Shown piece by piece: positions 33,891 to 45,088 of a DNA stretch of 64,000 bases. Below the pieces are notes generated by a model that ran no database searches, was not told the DNA's origin, and worked only from the letters and a program-made list of their open reading frames with translations. A program made the position numbers and the translations under genes. The number at the start of each line of letters is the position of its first letter. Positions within the stretch are counted from its first letter, which is position 1. Source of the stretch: Ctena decussata (taxonomy: Eukaryota > Mollusca > Bivalvia > Lucinida > Lucinidae); the NCBI GenBank assembly GCA_963989385.1, contig OZ022512.1, forward strand, positions 28,665,899-28,729,898, in the 5' to 3' direction.

Positions 33891-34937
33891 ATTATTCACA
33901 AAATAGTTGTCTCTTATTTAAGTGCATTTCATAACTATTCTAAAACTGAATTAGGCAGTAAATTTTCAACAGCTACGTACAACTCGTCAATGTTTGACTA
34001 ACAGATATGGAAACAAAACGGGCACTTTGCTTTCTGGTTTGTTTTGTAATTTGAAATATAAAATACGTAAAAACAGAAGTTAGCGTTGTTTTCATTTGGG
34101 GTAGGTGAAAGACCACCTGTCTGGGAAAGAGTTGTTTATCGAATAATTCGGTTTATCATGCGTGTCTTTTATGAACTATTGTCAATGTATACTTACTTCC
34201 ATCTTGGTTTTGAGAGCAGGATGTAGAATCTGATTGTATAAGTTCATGATCATTGTCTGTCGTTTTAACAAAATATGCTTGATATACGCATTATGATAGA
34301 TTATTGCGACGTTGAATGAACGATTCTTTCAAGGCAGTGGTCTAGAGATGAAGAATATCAATATTTGCGACCGCAATAAATCTTCAGATTTTCGCTATAT
34401 TTTCTGACATCACAGGCACCTCCATGTCGTCACAGGCACCTCCAGTTGTTGTTTTTTTTACAGAATCCAGCCTTATTTGGAGTTTATCGGCATTAATATT
34501 TGGGCAAGGAGGTTTACTTTACGTCAGCGTGTCCAAATAAACAGATTCTTATGCAAGAAAAGTGCATTTAGGACCTAAAACAACCGTTTTTTTTTCTTGT
34601 TTTGAGTACTTTCGACTGACCTTAAAGCCCTTCAAAAGTCATATCTTCCGTATATATGTAAAGTTCCCGGGGATATATTGTGTAACAAAACTTAATGTAT
34701 GTAAGGGTCGAAAAGCATTCTTTGATTTTTCATTAAACTCCCTGGTTATTATGTATTTTATAAAAAAAAGACGAATATCTACTCTTTTTGTCTGTTTTTG
34801 GACCGTCACAGGTAGCTCCGGATGCCTGTCACAACTTTTTATCGGTATCTCCGCGGAGGTACCTGTGATAGTTTACCAGGCGTGAGCATGAAGCATTCGC
34901 ACATAATTAGTATAAAAAATATTTTCATTCAATACAC

Positions 34938-35205
34938 GCCTGGCTGCGTAGCGCAATCGGTAGTGCACCTGACTTATAAGTCAGAGGTCCTGGGTTCGAT
35001 ACCTGGTCTGGCCACATACTTTCGTTTCTCCTTCCACTGATTCAAGATGGGCAGTTGTCAGTAATTGGCGAAAGTATGTGCACTTAGTACTGGTTAACCG
35101 CTTAGGAGGTCTAAGTCTGCCCAGGAATAGTGTGGTTAGGTTAACTGACCGTCCCGACATGACCATAGTTGTTTACCGTGGACGTAAAGCAACGCATCAA
35201 TCAAT
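34938..35205 (+). mobile_element. tRNA-derived SINE, copy 2, with 12-bp TSD
   Basis: The head 'tggctgcgtagcgcaatcgg' and B-box GGTTCGATACC (34993-35003) are the best preserved here. The body is full length and the tail is TCAATCAAT. CATTCAATACAC is repeated exactly at 34926-34937 and 35206-35217, a target-site duplication. Perfect duplication implies a fairly recent insertion, mobilised by a LINE in trans as usual for SINEs. Confidence 0.9.
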
Positions 35206-35217
35206 CATTCAATACAC

Positions 35218-35848
35218 TGTATACAAACAAACAGTCTTACTTTAACATATTCTTCTCTACAGTAGCTTTAAAGAGATTTCAAAGATAAAAGGGATTCAGA
35301 AGACAGTCTTGCAACTTACATAGTCTATATCCTACTAGCTGTTACTGCAAATAAAGTTCTATAATATAACAAGTGATTTGCAGTCCCGGCTAAACAGATT
35401 TTTTATTAAAATAATCCCTCAAGACTGAGGGAGTGCAGTGAAGTAAAATTACAGAGTGACCTGGTTCCATGATGCCTGTCGGCAAACACTTTTTACTACA
35501 TGTGTAATTTTCTATTCGAAGTATATTCAGATCTCGCAGAGGCAAATATCATGTCTGCAAGGTTTTTCTTCTGATAATCTGATTCATTGCTTGTTGACTT
35601 GATGTGTTCAACGTTCTTTATGGTCCCGTGGTCTCTACCGTGGGCGATTACCACCACATTAAAATAACTTGATGTTAGGTAACCGAAACATATTTAATAA
35701 GCGGCTCACATACGTATGAGACATGTTCACAAATAAATACAATCTTTACGTAGATTTTATTATACCACCTTTACCAGAAAACGCCAACTTTAACACGAAA
35801 TATTACGCAATGAGCAAGGTCTACACTGATAAGGGTGGTATAAAATAG
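35218..35848. other. No gene seen
   Basis: AT-rich; no frame above 60 codons with meaning and no repeat recognised. Confidence 0.4.
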
Positions 35849-35946
35849 TTAAACCATGATTTGTCCGCCTGTACGGGAGCTAATCCACTCGCTAAAGCTC
35901 GTGGATTATCTCCTCGTACAGGCGGACAAACCATGGTATAACTATT
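35849..35946. repeat. ~98-bp hairpin
   Basis: Arms include AGTTAAACCATG and TTTGTCCGCCTGTACGGGAG against CTCGTACAGGCGGACAAA and CATGGTATAACTA, with GAGCTTTAGC near the tip. MITE-like palindrome. Confidence 0.8.
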
Positions 35947-36239
35947 ACTTATATCATGAAAGTAAATGAAGCGGAGTAGCAATCTTGTAACAGTTGTTTG
36001 TTTATGCTTTCCCTTAGGAAACAAGAAGAAAGAAAAGACTCGTGAGACCCATTTCTTTCACCCCCTTGTTGACTTGGTCACATATTAAACGAAATGATGA
36101 CTGGTGTATCCTTTCAGGTATTTTATGTTATTCAGCGACGGTGTTGCACATTTCATTAGTGGTCATGACAAGACGCAATCAAATCGAGTCTGCTCTTTTC
36201 GTTCCGTTGATGTATTTCTTGCTTCAAAAGAACTGAGCT

Positions 36240-36640
36240 TTTTAGAACGTATTGATCTTCACCGCAGCTAGTGATAGGGGCCGTAAATACCTCCATGTAC
36301 TTTATCATAGTGCAGATTATATAAATTCGGAGTCTTTGGGATTAACTGGTTCATTTTGAGTCGCTTTGAAAATCCAGTTCTGCGTCAGTCAGTGCTAGAA
36401 GGCGTTGCCGATACTGAAAATTCTTTGACTGCAGAGACATTGGTGTATTCCTCACTTACACAGAATCTAACTTTTCAAAACGTGTTTCAGATGACTGTAA
36501 TAAATTCAGAAATGTACTTGCTTTCAAACTGTCAGCTAAATTTCCCCAGCCCAATCTTTCATCTCCCCTGACTTTCTTTGTCAGCAATGAGGGTCACTGA
36601 TGAGGCCCGAGGTGAATGGGAACTCAATGAGATGCAACTC
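36240..36640 (+). repeat. Diverged relic of the hammerhead repeat family
   Basis: 'cttcaccgcagct.gtgatag', 'ggccgtaaa', 'atcatagtgcagattata' follow the same order as the intact units, and the segment ends at GAGGGTCACTGATGAGGC (36583-36600), identical to the hammerhead 5' half. After that the sequence changes: GAAA and the cleavage triplet are not in place. An old, inactive copy. Confidence 0.55.
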
Positions 36641-37186
36641 ACTGTTATTTATTCTTCTTGTCCATGTAAATACGTTGGTTCACCGGCAGTAAGGATAGCT
36701 GAACGACCACCTGCCTGGGAAAGGGCAGTTCGATCCGTTTATTGTGTTTGCCTTTCGTGAATTGTTTGTGTTAATTTATGTATATACTTCTTCCACTGGT
36801 AGGATATCGGATATGATTGTATCATATTACACCATTAGTAGCTTATCTGGTAGAAAAATGTGTCTCAGTCCGGTGTATCTAGAAAGGGTGTGCAGGATTA
36901 CAAATGAAGAGGTCCTTCACATCTGAGTTGTATTGGGTCACGATAAGATTATCGCTTGTGTAAGATGTTTATGTCTTCCTCTTTCTCTTGCGTCAAAGGC
37001 AAATAAAGTGATACCCTAGATCTTTCAACCTTGTGATTGACGTCATAGTGCAGCCTTGCATATTAAATATGCAGGTAATTTTATCGTCTAGACATGTAAA
37101 AGTTAAGAATTTCTTCGACGTAAATTGAATTGTTTATTGACAGTCCTCGAAGTTAGTCAAACCTCTGATTTTTTATATCATTTTTA
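36641..37186. other. No gene seen
   Basis: Short frames only. No repeat recognised. Confidence 0.4.
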
Positions 37187-37335
37187 CTTTTTGATTTAGT
37201 CAAACCTATCTTAAGGGGGTCACCTGTTTTAAGCAGCCACATTTCGGGAAGCCTTCGAACCAAAATACAGTACAAATGAGCTTGTATTAAGGGTTAATCT
37301 GCCTTCAACGGCCAATTTTTGTGTGTCCCCTTGGA
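37187..37335. repeat. Degenerate AACCT-end MITE fragment
   Basis: 'tagtcaaacctatcttaagg' and 'ggtcacctgttttaag' resemble the ends of the element at 31196; the far end is not clear. Confidence 0.4.
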
Positions 37336-37724
37336 TGATCCCTTCAGACAGCTGGACTATATTAGATCTGCTTGTATTTACATTAAATCAGCTTCCCGAG
37401 AGCTTGATACAGATTTCGCAAGCTATAAGTATATTATTTTCTGAGCCATTACAGACAACCCGGACTAAACACCGGTGCTGGTATACAAACAATTCTTTTT
37501 AGTGCCATTTAACCATACAATTAAATGAAACTGAATAAATATATAAACAGATCAAAAATATATAACGAGAGAAACAGGATAATATGAACTAGTAAGAAGT
37601 GCATGAGATAAAAAAAACAATAACATATCCAATGGGGTTGTTTTTGTTCTGAATCAGATATTATCAGAATGGGTATTTAGTAGAGTATCACACTTCTTCA
37701 ACAGTGCGGCTACATTATTTTTCC

Positions 37725-38665
37725 TTAAACGGTATCACTGGTTGGGAGCGTACAGTATATGTGCACCGTTGTCCGATGTGTATAGTGGGCAAATCTTTGT
37801 CCGTTGTTATGACCTTCAGGGTGTGTTTGTGTGAAATGTGTTTTCTTTTATTGTTTGGATGTAAACCACTTGATAAGAGTGTTTTCTCTATTTATGTTTT
37901 CCATTATGGTCATCTTTGGAGATGGCTAGATGTTGCTTTCTTTGTCTAAATTCGTATTTTCATCTGCAAATCACTGGTGTTTGTAATCAGATCACGTCAC
38001 GTGTAACCAGAAAATCGGCCGAGTTAGCGTTTTAATTCGAAAAAAATGTTAGTTAGTCCCTTTTTAAGATAGATTAATGATCTATTAAGAGATTTACCCA
38101 TGATAAGTATCCTTTAAGTACGGGACGAATCCACAAGACAAGCAAAGCTGAGCATCCCCAAATTTTTCTGACTGTATGGGATGTCTCACTGACAATCCGT
38201 TTTACGACCCACGATACAGAATAGTGTTTGACCCCTCTTTTGTTTTCTTTGAAAATAATTGCCCTTAGCTAGCATGATATCTAACAAGATTAATTAATCC
38301 TGAACCTAAATACACCATAAAATATTTCTAAAGAAAACACGGTTGTTTCATATACAACTGATGGCCAATTTTGAAGAAATGGTACCGGCGCAGATTTCGA
38401 AATCGAAAGTAGAGTAGTGATTTTCTCAAATTAAATGTGAAAATAAAGCATATCATAACACTTTACAGAAAATTAAGGTGACATGTCGAAAAGATCTGTA
38501 TTAAGGCTTGTCAAGCAAGCTGTTCTACCTACACTCAATGATTTTAAAACACAAAAATAAACAATTTTGAAACTTACCCGACATATTGGGACAAAGATGC
38601 GTCCACTATACAGATCGGGACAACCGGTCACTTGTACTGTACGTTCCCACCCAGTGGGTATGCTA
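37725..38665. repeat. Inverted-repeat pair
   Basis: 'ggttgggagcgtacagtata' near 37739 and 'gtatagtgggc..atctttgtcc' near 37780 have inverse counterparts at 38576-38660 (GTACTGTACGTTCCCACCCA on the + strand). The arms are about 100 bp. Sequence between them is AT-rich without a gene. Probably the ends of a decayed DNA element. Confidence 0.5.
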
Positions 38666-39050
38666 AGCATTAACGGTGCGTGTTGATTGTGGATAAGACA
38701 GCAAACAACCCAACTCTTTTGATAACGAATATGATAACAGATCAGTTATTTATTCATTAAAGAATTACGAATGTGTCGCTTAAAAGTGCGGTATGAGAAG
38801 TCCATATGTAAACAAGGTCACGTGGTTGTAACTAACTGTTTACATGTAGAGTGACCACGCTGAGGCCTCGTGCTTTCATGCAGGGGAAGAATAAACAGAA
38901 CAGGAGGTCCGTATATTCCAAGATGCACATGTTCATAAATGGTTATTAGTTAATTTAGTTTTTAAGATAAATAGATCATAAAAATCTACAACCCTTAAAC
39001 CGGACCCATGATGCACACATTTGGAAAACCATTTCTAGGCTTACTATATA

Positions 39051-39245
39051 GGGACAGCGGGAAAATTCGGACATACCATTGCAAACCGTGAAAATCCAGA
39101 TGAGACGGCTCATAATGAGCCGTCTCATCAGGATTTTCCCTGTTTGCCCAGTTAATTTTGTTTTAATTCCAAACAACTCACATATAAAGGAAACAACGTC
39201 ACTGTCCGATTTTACCCGTTGTCCGAATTTACCTGATTTGACAGT
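39051..39245. mobile_element. Palindromic MITE, copy 1 (GTCCGAATTTACC arms)
   Basis: The centre is the palindrome GAGACGGCTCATAATGAGCC and its continuation; outer arms carry AAATTCGGACA and TGTCCGAATTTACC. A copy in opposite orientation occurs at 44433-44637. Confidence 0.7.
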
Positions 39246-40116
39246 CTTTTCTATGACGCCACTGAAGATAACGGCAACATCCTCCGTGCGGCTCATGCCT
39301 TAGTCTACCCTTTAGGACACTGAAAGCACAAAATAATAATGAAAACAGCATATTTTGCCATATGTTAGGGACCATGCTAGACCATGCTAGCTATTTTCGG
39401 CCTTTGCGGCCTCGTCGGTAACTTACACTGGACCAATCGTAACACTTCGGCCAATTCCGTATCCTGAATTAAATATCGAAGATATCGGCGAGGATGTCCG
39501 ATTGACACTGGACGTCAGAGGTGACAACAGAGGGGAGTAAATGTAGTCAAATAATAATAATAATAAAAAAAAAATAGGAGATTGATGGTTACACCTCGAT
39601 GTTTGTTTTTCGCCATTTGTACAAACGGAGATAACTTATATGACTTATTGCTTGTTTCACTGGACAATGTAGCCCTTCAAAGTTAAGGATCAACTCCTTA
39701 AGATGACACGAACTGGGGAGGGCAGCCATTAACAACGAGAATGACACATCGGCGCACCCAACCCCCTACTCGTCCGACACAACTTAACTTGTACTTTTAC
39801 AGAAGGCCATTTGAAACTGTTTGACAAAAATATCCAAATAGGACCAAAATACACGATGTATACGTAAACGTAGACTTTGCTTACTCTAGTTATATTTCAT
39901 AGACAGAAGAATGAAACAAAGAAAACGATAATTTCGATATTAATTACATTTTAGTAACTATGATTGAGTTGGAAGAAACAGTCGTGCACATGGAATAAAG
40001 TTATCCCAGTGTGTCTTTTCTTTAGCTGATTAGATAATGGACATTCTGTTTCTTTTGGGTTTGTTTTAACCAATAGATATTAATCTGTAATCATGAGGGA
40101 AACCAATGCGCGCCCT
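39246..40116. other. No gene seen
   Basis: Contains a short (AAT)n run with an A tract near 39552-39576. No other feature until the hairpin upstream of Bcl-2 gene 2. Confidence 0.45.
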
Positions 40117-40186
40117 GATATCAGCGAAAACCAGTCAAATTCAGAAGCAAATTGTTTCTGAATTTTGATTGGTTTCGCTGATATCA
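40117..40186. repeat. 70-bp hairpin upstream of Bcl-2 gene 2
   Basis: TGATATCAGCGAAAACCAGT and AATTCAGAAGCAAA are mirrored by TTTCTGAATTTTGATTGG and TTTCGCTGATATCA. It lies about 170 bp before the coding start. Confidence 0.85.
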
Positions 40187-40265
40187 CAAAGATCTATCAA
40201 GTGTCTGTACATACATTATCGATTTACGCCCAACCAATAAAATTTAAAGGTAAATACACACACGG

Positions 40266-40290
40266 TTAGATATATAAATATAATATATAA
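40266..40290 (+). promoter_or_regulatory. TATA-like region
   Basis: 'gatatataaatataatatata' lies about 75-90 bp upstream of the ATG of the second Bcl-2 gene, a reasonable place for a core promoter, although the neighbourhood is AT-rich. Confidence 0.3.
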
Positions 40291-40358
40291 CACAGGTACA
40301 CATATACATCTTTTCTGAACTAAGATAAACAAGAAGAAAGACACTAACGTTGAATTTG

Positions 40359-40836
40359 ATGGAGTTTAGAACGTTGATTTCATTTTATACTGACTTCCAA
40401 CTGAGAAAGAAAGGGTTTCTAAACAGGAATAGTACAGTTAGTGCGGAACCCCAAAAGGAGCTTTTTCAGGCTGTTCTGAACATATGTGCGCAACTTGAAC
40501 GTGACGCCCGATTTTCCGACGTTTTGAGGTCTTTCAGAAAATTCGGTATCACCAAAGAGAGTTTCATTACGGTATTGGAACAATTATTAATCGGAGAATT
40601 AAACTGGATGCGCGTGATGTCAGTGGTTACGTTGTCTGGTGCTTTGGCGGTCGAATGCATGAACAGGGATGAAGAGCATAATATTGACTTGATTCAAGAC
40701 TGGGCTAGTTCATTTGCAGATACGAAGTTAAGGCATTGGATTGAAAGAAACGGCGGACTGGTGATTATACAATATTTGTTTTCTTTTCTACTGTTTCATA
40801 CTAGTATGATATGGTTGTAAAATCATTTTAATTTAT

Positions 40837-40895
<59 letters not shown>

Positions 40896-41220
40896 AGGTG
40901 GAGGTGTTTGCAATTTTCATTGTACTTGCAAAGATACGTGTACATGTATGTCAGGAGTAATTGACCAGAGACTCCACGAGCACATGCCTTGCAAGAGAGA
41001 AAGAGAGAGAGAGAGAGATTATAGAAGCCCTTAGTTTGCGATATTCGTACTAATATCCAGAAGGTTTCGGGAGTGACTGTTATGTTCATAGGTCATTTGC
41101 TTAAGCAGATCGACCTATTTCACTAGTAACGAATACAAGCCTACCCAGTTAAAGGGCGAGAGAGTGAGAATAAGGCGAGGCTACATCAAGAGTGGGAGGC
41201 CTCGAGCCACGAAAACAAGC

Positions 41221-41267
<47 letters not shown>

Positions 41268-41538
41268 ACTTATCAAACTTCTTTAAAGCTTATATTTATA
41301 CAAACTCCAGAAAACAAATTCCAAACAATATGCCGCAATTTGGCTTTAGTTTTAAAACAATGTTAATATTATAAATAGTCTAAATCTCTAAATTTGCTTC
41401 TTTCAGGAAGGACTGTTGCAATATGCAAGACAATTACAAATTTCACCAGAGCCTCATGCTAATCACTGGGAGAGAAATCTTGTAATTGCTGGAACAGTTG
41501 GGGTACTTGTGGGACTCTTTGTGGTCAGCAAAGCGTGA
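40359..41538 (+). CDS. Bcl-2 family protein, gene 2 (two exons)
   Basis: Exon 1 is 40359-40760 and exon 2 is 41407-41538, giving 177 residues. The phase-0 intron sits at the same BH2 position as in gene 1 (NGGL then EGL), which supports the weak donor GTGATT; the acceptor is CTTCTTTCAG. Seen: BH4-like start (residues 3-19), BH1 core IGELNWMRVMSVVTLSGAL (78-96) with Asn82-Trp83 and Arg85, and BH2 from Trp127 (WIERNGGL). The exon 2 tail NLVIAGTVGVLVGLFVVSKA is hydrophobic with a basic end, a membrane anchor. About half the residues match gene 1, strongest from 'ICAQLE' through BH1. Its likely role is control of mitochondrial cell death, probably anti-apoptotic by architecture; not proven. The intron contains (GA)n tracts. 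Confidence 0.85.
40843..40892 (+). repeat. (GA)n microsatellite in Bcl-2 gene 2 intron
   Basis: About 25 uninterrupted GA dinucleotides 80 bp after the donor site. Smaller GA tracts follow at 40995-41019 and 41225-41266 in the same intron. Confidence 0.95.
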
Positions 41539-42640
41539 CGGTGACATCTTGATACCGTATAAATATACAATGTACCTCAAACAGGCTAATTAATGTGCTG
41601 TTATTGGCCTGGGTTTGTCGCCCAGGCTCAGTTTGATGGAACGGGATAGTTAATACCCTTGCAAATTTTGCATAGACCTAAAACGAAACTGTATGATACC
41701 TCAAAAGTGCTAGACATGCTGAGTGTGACAGATAGTGTGTCACCCAATCGGGAATGTGATATTGCTCAGGTGTCAGATGAGCACGTGCAGTTTTGTGGTT
41801 CTTAGAGATTAATGGGGTCAGAACTCTTAGGAATAATGAAAGAGAATATTCTAACGGTTTCAAATTTCTGACTTCTGTATATGAGTGAAGAACTCGTCGC
41901 TGTGAAAGCTCTTCGCAGTTCCACTTGAATCACGTGGACACAGAGGGACTATAATGGTGTTGCTGTAGGAGGATATTTTATTGAGTGCAGAATAGTTTAT
42001 GAAATTCTTCCAACTTCAACTTGATTATCTGGATTACAAGTATTAGAGAAGGACATATGGTGTTTTTTTAAGCTGACAATATTATTTTGTGTTTTGCGTT
42101 GGCTTAAAACAGAGCAGAAATGTTCATTTTGCAGTGCAATAGACCTTATTACGAAGTGAAATGCATTTTTTTATATTTTATCATACGACAAAGACGAGGA
42201 CAGGTGGACAGGAACTGAATCTCGATACAATATGTTGGAATGAATTTTCAGTAAAGATGAAAATATTTCAGTGGTGGTGCCATAATAGATTTCAGAAATA
42301 ACTCACTGTTACTGTAAAACTCAAAGTATTGGGACTCCTAAAAGAATTACCGTTATTGTCCTAATAATGGTACCGATTAGTTTTATAATACAATAATGTT
42401 TCCAAATGATGCACCTAGAATGTTAAACAGTGCCGACCCTGACCAGGCTGCTGGATCTGCACCGTATATGCTCAGAAGTGATTCAGTTAAAGATTGTTAT
42501 ATACATGTATTCCTTTTGTTTATTTATTTGCTTTCTGTTTTTGTTTGCCAGATGTATTCTCGTATATTGTTACACACCATTTTAGTTTCTGTTAGAATAA
42601 ATAACAAAAAAAAAAGTAAAAAAAAAAGTAGTTGCTTATT
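41539..42640 (+). other. 3' region of Bcl-2 gene 2
   Basis: No second gene is seen. AATAAA in 'agaataaataac' near 42597, just before A-rich sequence, could be the polyadenylation signal and would give a 3' UTR of about 1.05 kb. Confidence 0.35.
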
Positions 42641-43309
42641 TCTTTAACACCCAGTTCATTTTATTTAACCAAATTCTTTTCTTTATACGCTGCACATAAA
42701 TCTCAGTCACTACGTCTAGATTTACGAGGCCATCCTTTGTCGCCGTCATATAGAAATGAAATTCCTTTTCATATCCCAAACAGGATAGCATTAAAACAAG
42801 GCTATACCAATGATGCATGGCTGTTGAAATACTAGCTGATTTCGAAATATGAATCAAACTACATGTACAAACTTTAAGCTATACATTTTCTAGTTCATAT
42901 ATGTCCATCATGTCTGTATAACTCAAATCTAATGTATCAGAATTTATCATTGAACTTTTTAAAATACTCACACTTATCTTAGGCCTCTTATATAAAACAA
43001 CAAACCTACAGATTTGTAAAAAGGTAAAATAGGATGACTGAGGTACGGAAAATTTCTTTTGATTTTACTTACAGTGAAAACGCTCTGCAAGTATATATAG
43101 TTGGCAACTTGCTGCCTTCTTTAATTGCATGCCGGTGGTTCGCACATGAGACCAAATCATGGTTCCGATCTAAAAAAAAAAGTTTTCTCCTAAGTGTGTT
43201 GGATGCTTGACTGGGTCTTGATGATACGTCTTTGGTCGAGCCCATCGGGGTTCATCTGTTGGACTTCTTTTGCTCAAGCTTTTCAGTGTTGTTCTTGCTG
43301 TTGATTACT
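42641..43309. other. No gene seen
   Basis: Frames up to 73 codons on both strands near 42640-42860 overlap each other and show no domain. Confidence 0.4.
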
Positions 43310-43532
43310 GGGGCCGTATTCCTAAAACGACTTAAGTGGTTACTATGCTGTTGCTAAGGCTAAATTTCTTTGAAGGAGATTCCCTACAACTATGAAATTT
43401 GCTCTGGAGGAACAGTCTTAAAAAGACTGTTCCTCCAGACCAAATTTCATAGTTGTAGGGAATCTCCTGTATAGATATTTAGCCTTAGCAACCGCATAGC
43501 AACGACTTAAGTGGCTTTATGAATACGGCCCC
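43310..43532. mobile_element. Near-perfect palindromic MITE
   Basis: Ends GGGGCCGTATTC and GAATACGGCCCC. The arms of about 105 bp pair almost throughout ('cgacttaagtggt', 'gattccctacaactatgaaa', 'ctggaggaacagtctt') around AAA. The 223-bp element has no gene. Confidence 0.85.
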
Positions 43533-43726
43533 TGGTCTTGTTTCATCCACTTCTTCTAATCCTGATTTATACGTTTGCTGTTTTGATCCATTTGTGGGTT
43601 AGAAGTCATTCACACGGACCGAATAACAATTATGAACCACAACAGAGCCCAGGGCGAGGATTACACGCGTGAAAACCCGGTTTTAGGCCCAACTGACCGC
43701 TCCAAAAGTAAGGAGGAAAATTTTCA

Positions 43727-44012
43727 GGGACTGACACAATTCAGTCCCAGATCCAACCCAGGACACCATGCGGGAAAGAGACAACACAAAATTAGTCACC
43801 ACGAAAGACAACACCAGCGGCAGCCATGTGAACAGCCATTTACAATCACAAACAATATATTTAACAGATATAGCAACTAGCAACACTTAAAACAACCAAG
43901 AAGAACCAAACCAGAACTGCCGCCTTGGGACGGCCGGTTATGAAATTTTCTGGGGGTGGGGTGGGAGGGAGCGGCTTCACCGGTTTGTGGTCGACCAACC
44001 CTCGCCCTTTGT
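43727..44012. repeat. Dispersed repeat, copy 2
   Basis: Counterpart of 30185-30480. An 82-codon frame on the + strand and a 67-codon frame on the minus strand cross it, but neither is intact in copy 1. Confidence 0.7.
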
Positions 44013-44432
44013 TCTGCATTGGTTCATAAGATACTTAGCTGTTTAATCCAACAAAAACAAACATTAGCTGTTATGGTTTAATGTTATTTTCATTATTTGT
44101 CGGCTGTCATTTAACTTTAGTTCGATACCCAGGGATCTCCAGTTGTCGCAATACATTGTTTCTGTCATCTTTGATTCATCATAGTTTTTATCCGTGATAT
44201 TTTTGTTCGCGTGTTGATTCATTAGTGGCTTTTACGCGGACCGGACAGCTAGCTTTTTTTCGAACCATTGCAGAAACTGAGGGTGTGGCTTTGGATCCAG
44301 TGAAGCTAATTTAAGCCCCTCAGTAGTTTATTACTGACCGTTCCAAGGCGACTTCTGTTCTGGTTCCTAAGTACTGTTACTTGTTCTTCTTGTCCATGTC
44401 GGTGCTTTAGTTCACGTGTTTTTGACTTTCAA

Positions 44433-44637
44433 GTCCGGTAAATTCGGCCAACGGGTAAATTCGGACAGTGACATTGTTTCCTTTATATGTCAGTTGTTTG
44501 GAGTTAAAACAAAATAAACTAGGCAAACAGTGAAAATCCTGATAGAACGGCTCATCATGAGCCGTCTCATCTGGATTTTTACTGTTTGCAATGGTAAGTC
44601 CGAATTTACCCGCTGTCCGAAGTTACCCGACTCGACC
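44433..44637. mobile_element. Palindromic MITE, copy 2
   Basis: Opposite orientation to the copy at 39051. It shares GGTAAATTCGG arms, 'cagtgacattgtttccttta' and the GAGCCGTCTCATC centre. The outer AAGTCCGG end is paired loosely with CGGACTTACC-like sequence. Confidence 0.7.
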
Positions 44638-44850
44638 CTATTTATGATAGCCTCGCGGCCATCTGCTGGGAAAGAGCTGGCCTTTTCTTGTCTTGAGTGT
44701 GTCTTTTTCTGTTGTTTGTTTCCTTTCCCCCTTTCCCAATTTGGTATTTGGGGCAGGATATGGCGATTGTATTGGTTCCTCATCATTGTCTCCTTGTCCA
44801 CTTTAATTTCTCCGTGATAACGCAGCTCTTGTTTTATGGAGAAAAGATGC

Positions 44851-45088
44851 TGGGCCGCGCAGCGCAATCGGTAGGGCACCTGACTCATAAGTCAGAGGTC
44901 GATACCGGTCTGGCCACATACTTTCGTTTCTCCTTCCGCTGATTCAAGAAAGACAGTTGTCAGTTACTGGCGAAAGTATGTGCACTTATTACTGGTTAAC
45001 CGCTTAGGAGGTCTAAGCCTGCCCAGGAATGGTGTGGTTAGGTTAACTGACCGTCCCGACATGACCACACTTGGGTCGTATCAATCAA
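44851..45088 (+). mobile_element. tRNA-derived SINE, copy 3
   Basis: Head 'tgggccgcgcagcgcaatcg' present, but the B-box region has lost about 7 bases (AGAGGTCGATACCGG). Body as in copy 2; the tail is short (ATCAATCAATG) and the 3' part is truncated near 'gaccacac'. Confidence 0.8.

Larger units (their letters stand above)
31791..34885. mobile_element. 3.1-kb element with long inverted repeats
   Basis: The left end TCACGCCTGGTAAACTATCA has its exact complement at 34866-34885. The arms align for about 800-900 bp (left to ~32700, right from ~33440): 'gttagtcaaacattgac', 'gcctaattcag', 'cttaaataagag' and 'ccaactcgtt...gagattgtc' appear in both in inverse order. The right arm is longer because a second element (33513-33890) sits inside it, and the centre holds another (32804-33126). 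No transposase is seen. The frame at 32603-32968 runs across arm and MITE and is not a gene. Confidence 0.7.

Noticed and set aside
36583..36625. Active hammerhead at 36588
   Set aside because: The 5' half matches perfectly but GAAA, stem III and the cleavage triplet are absent.
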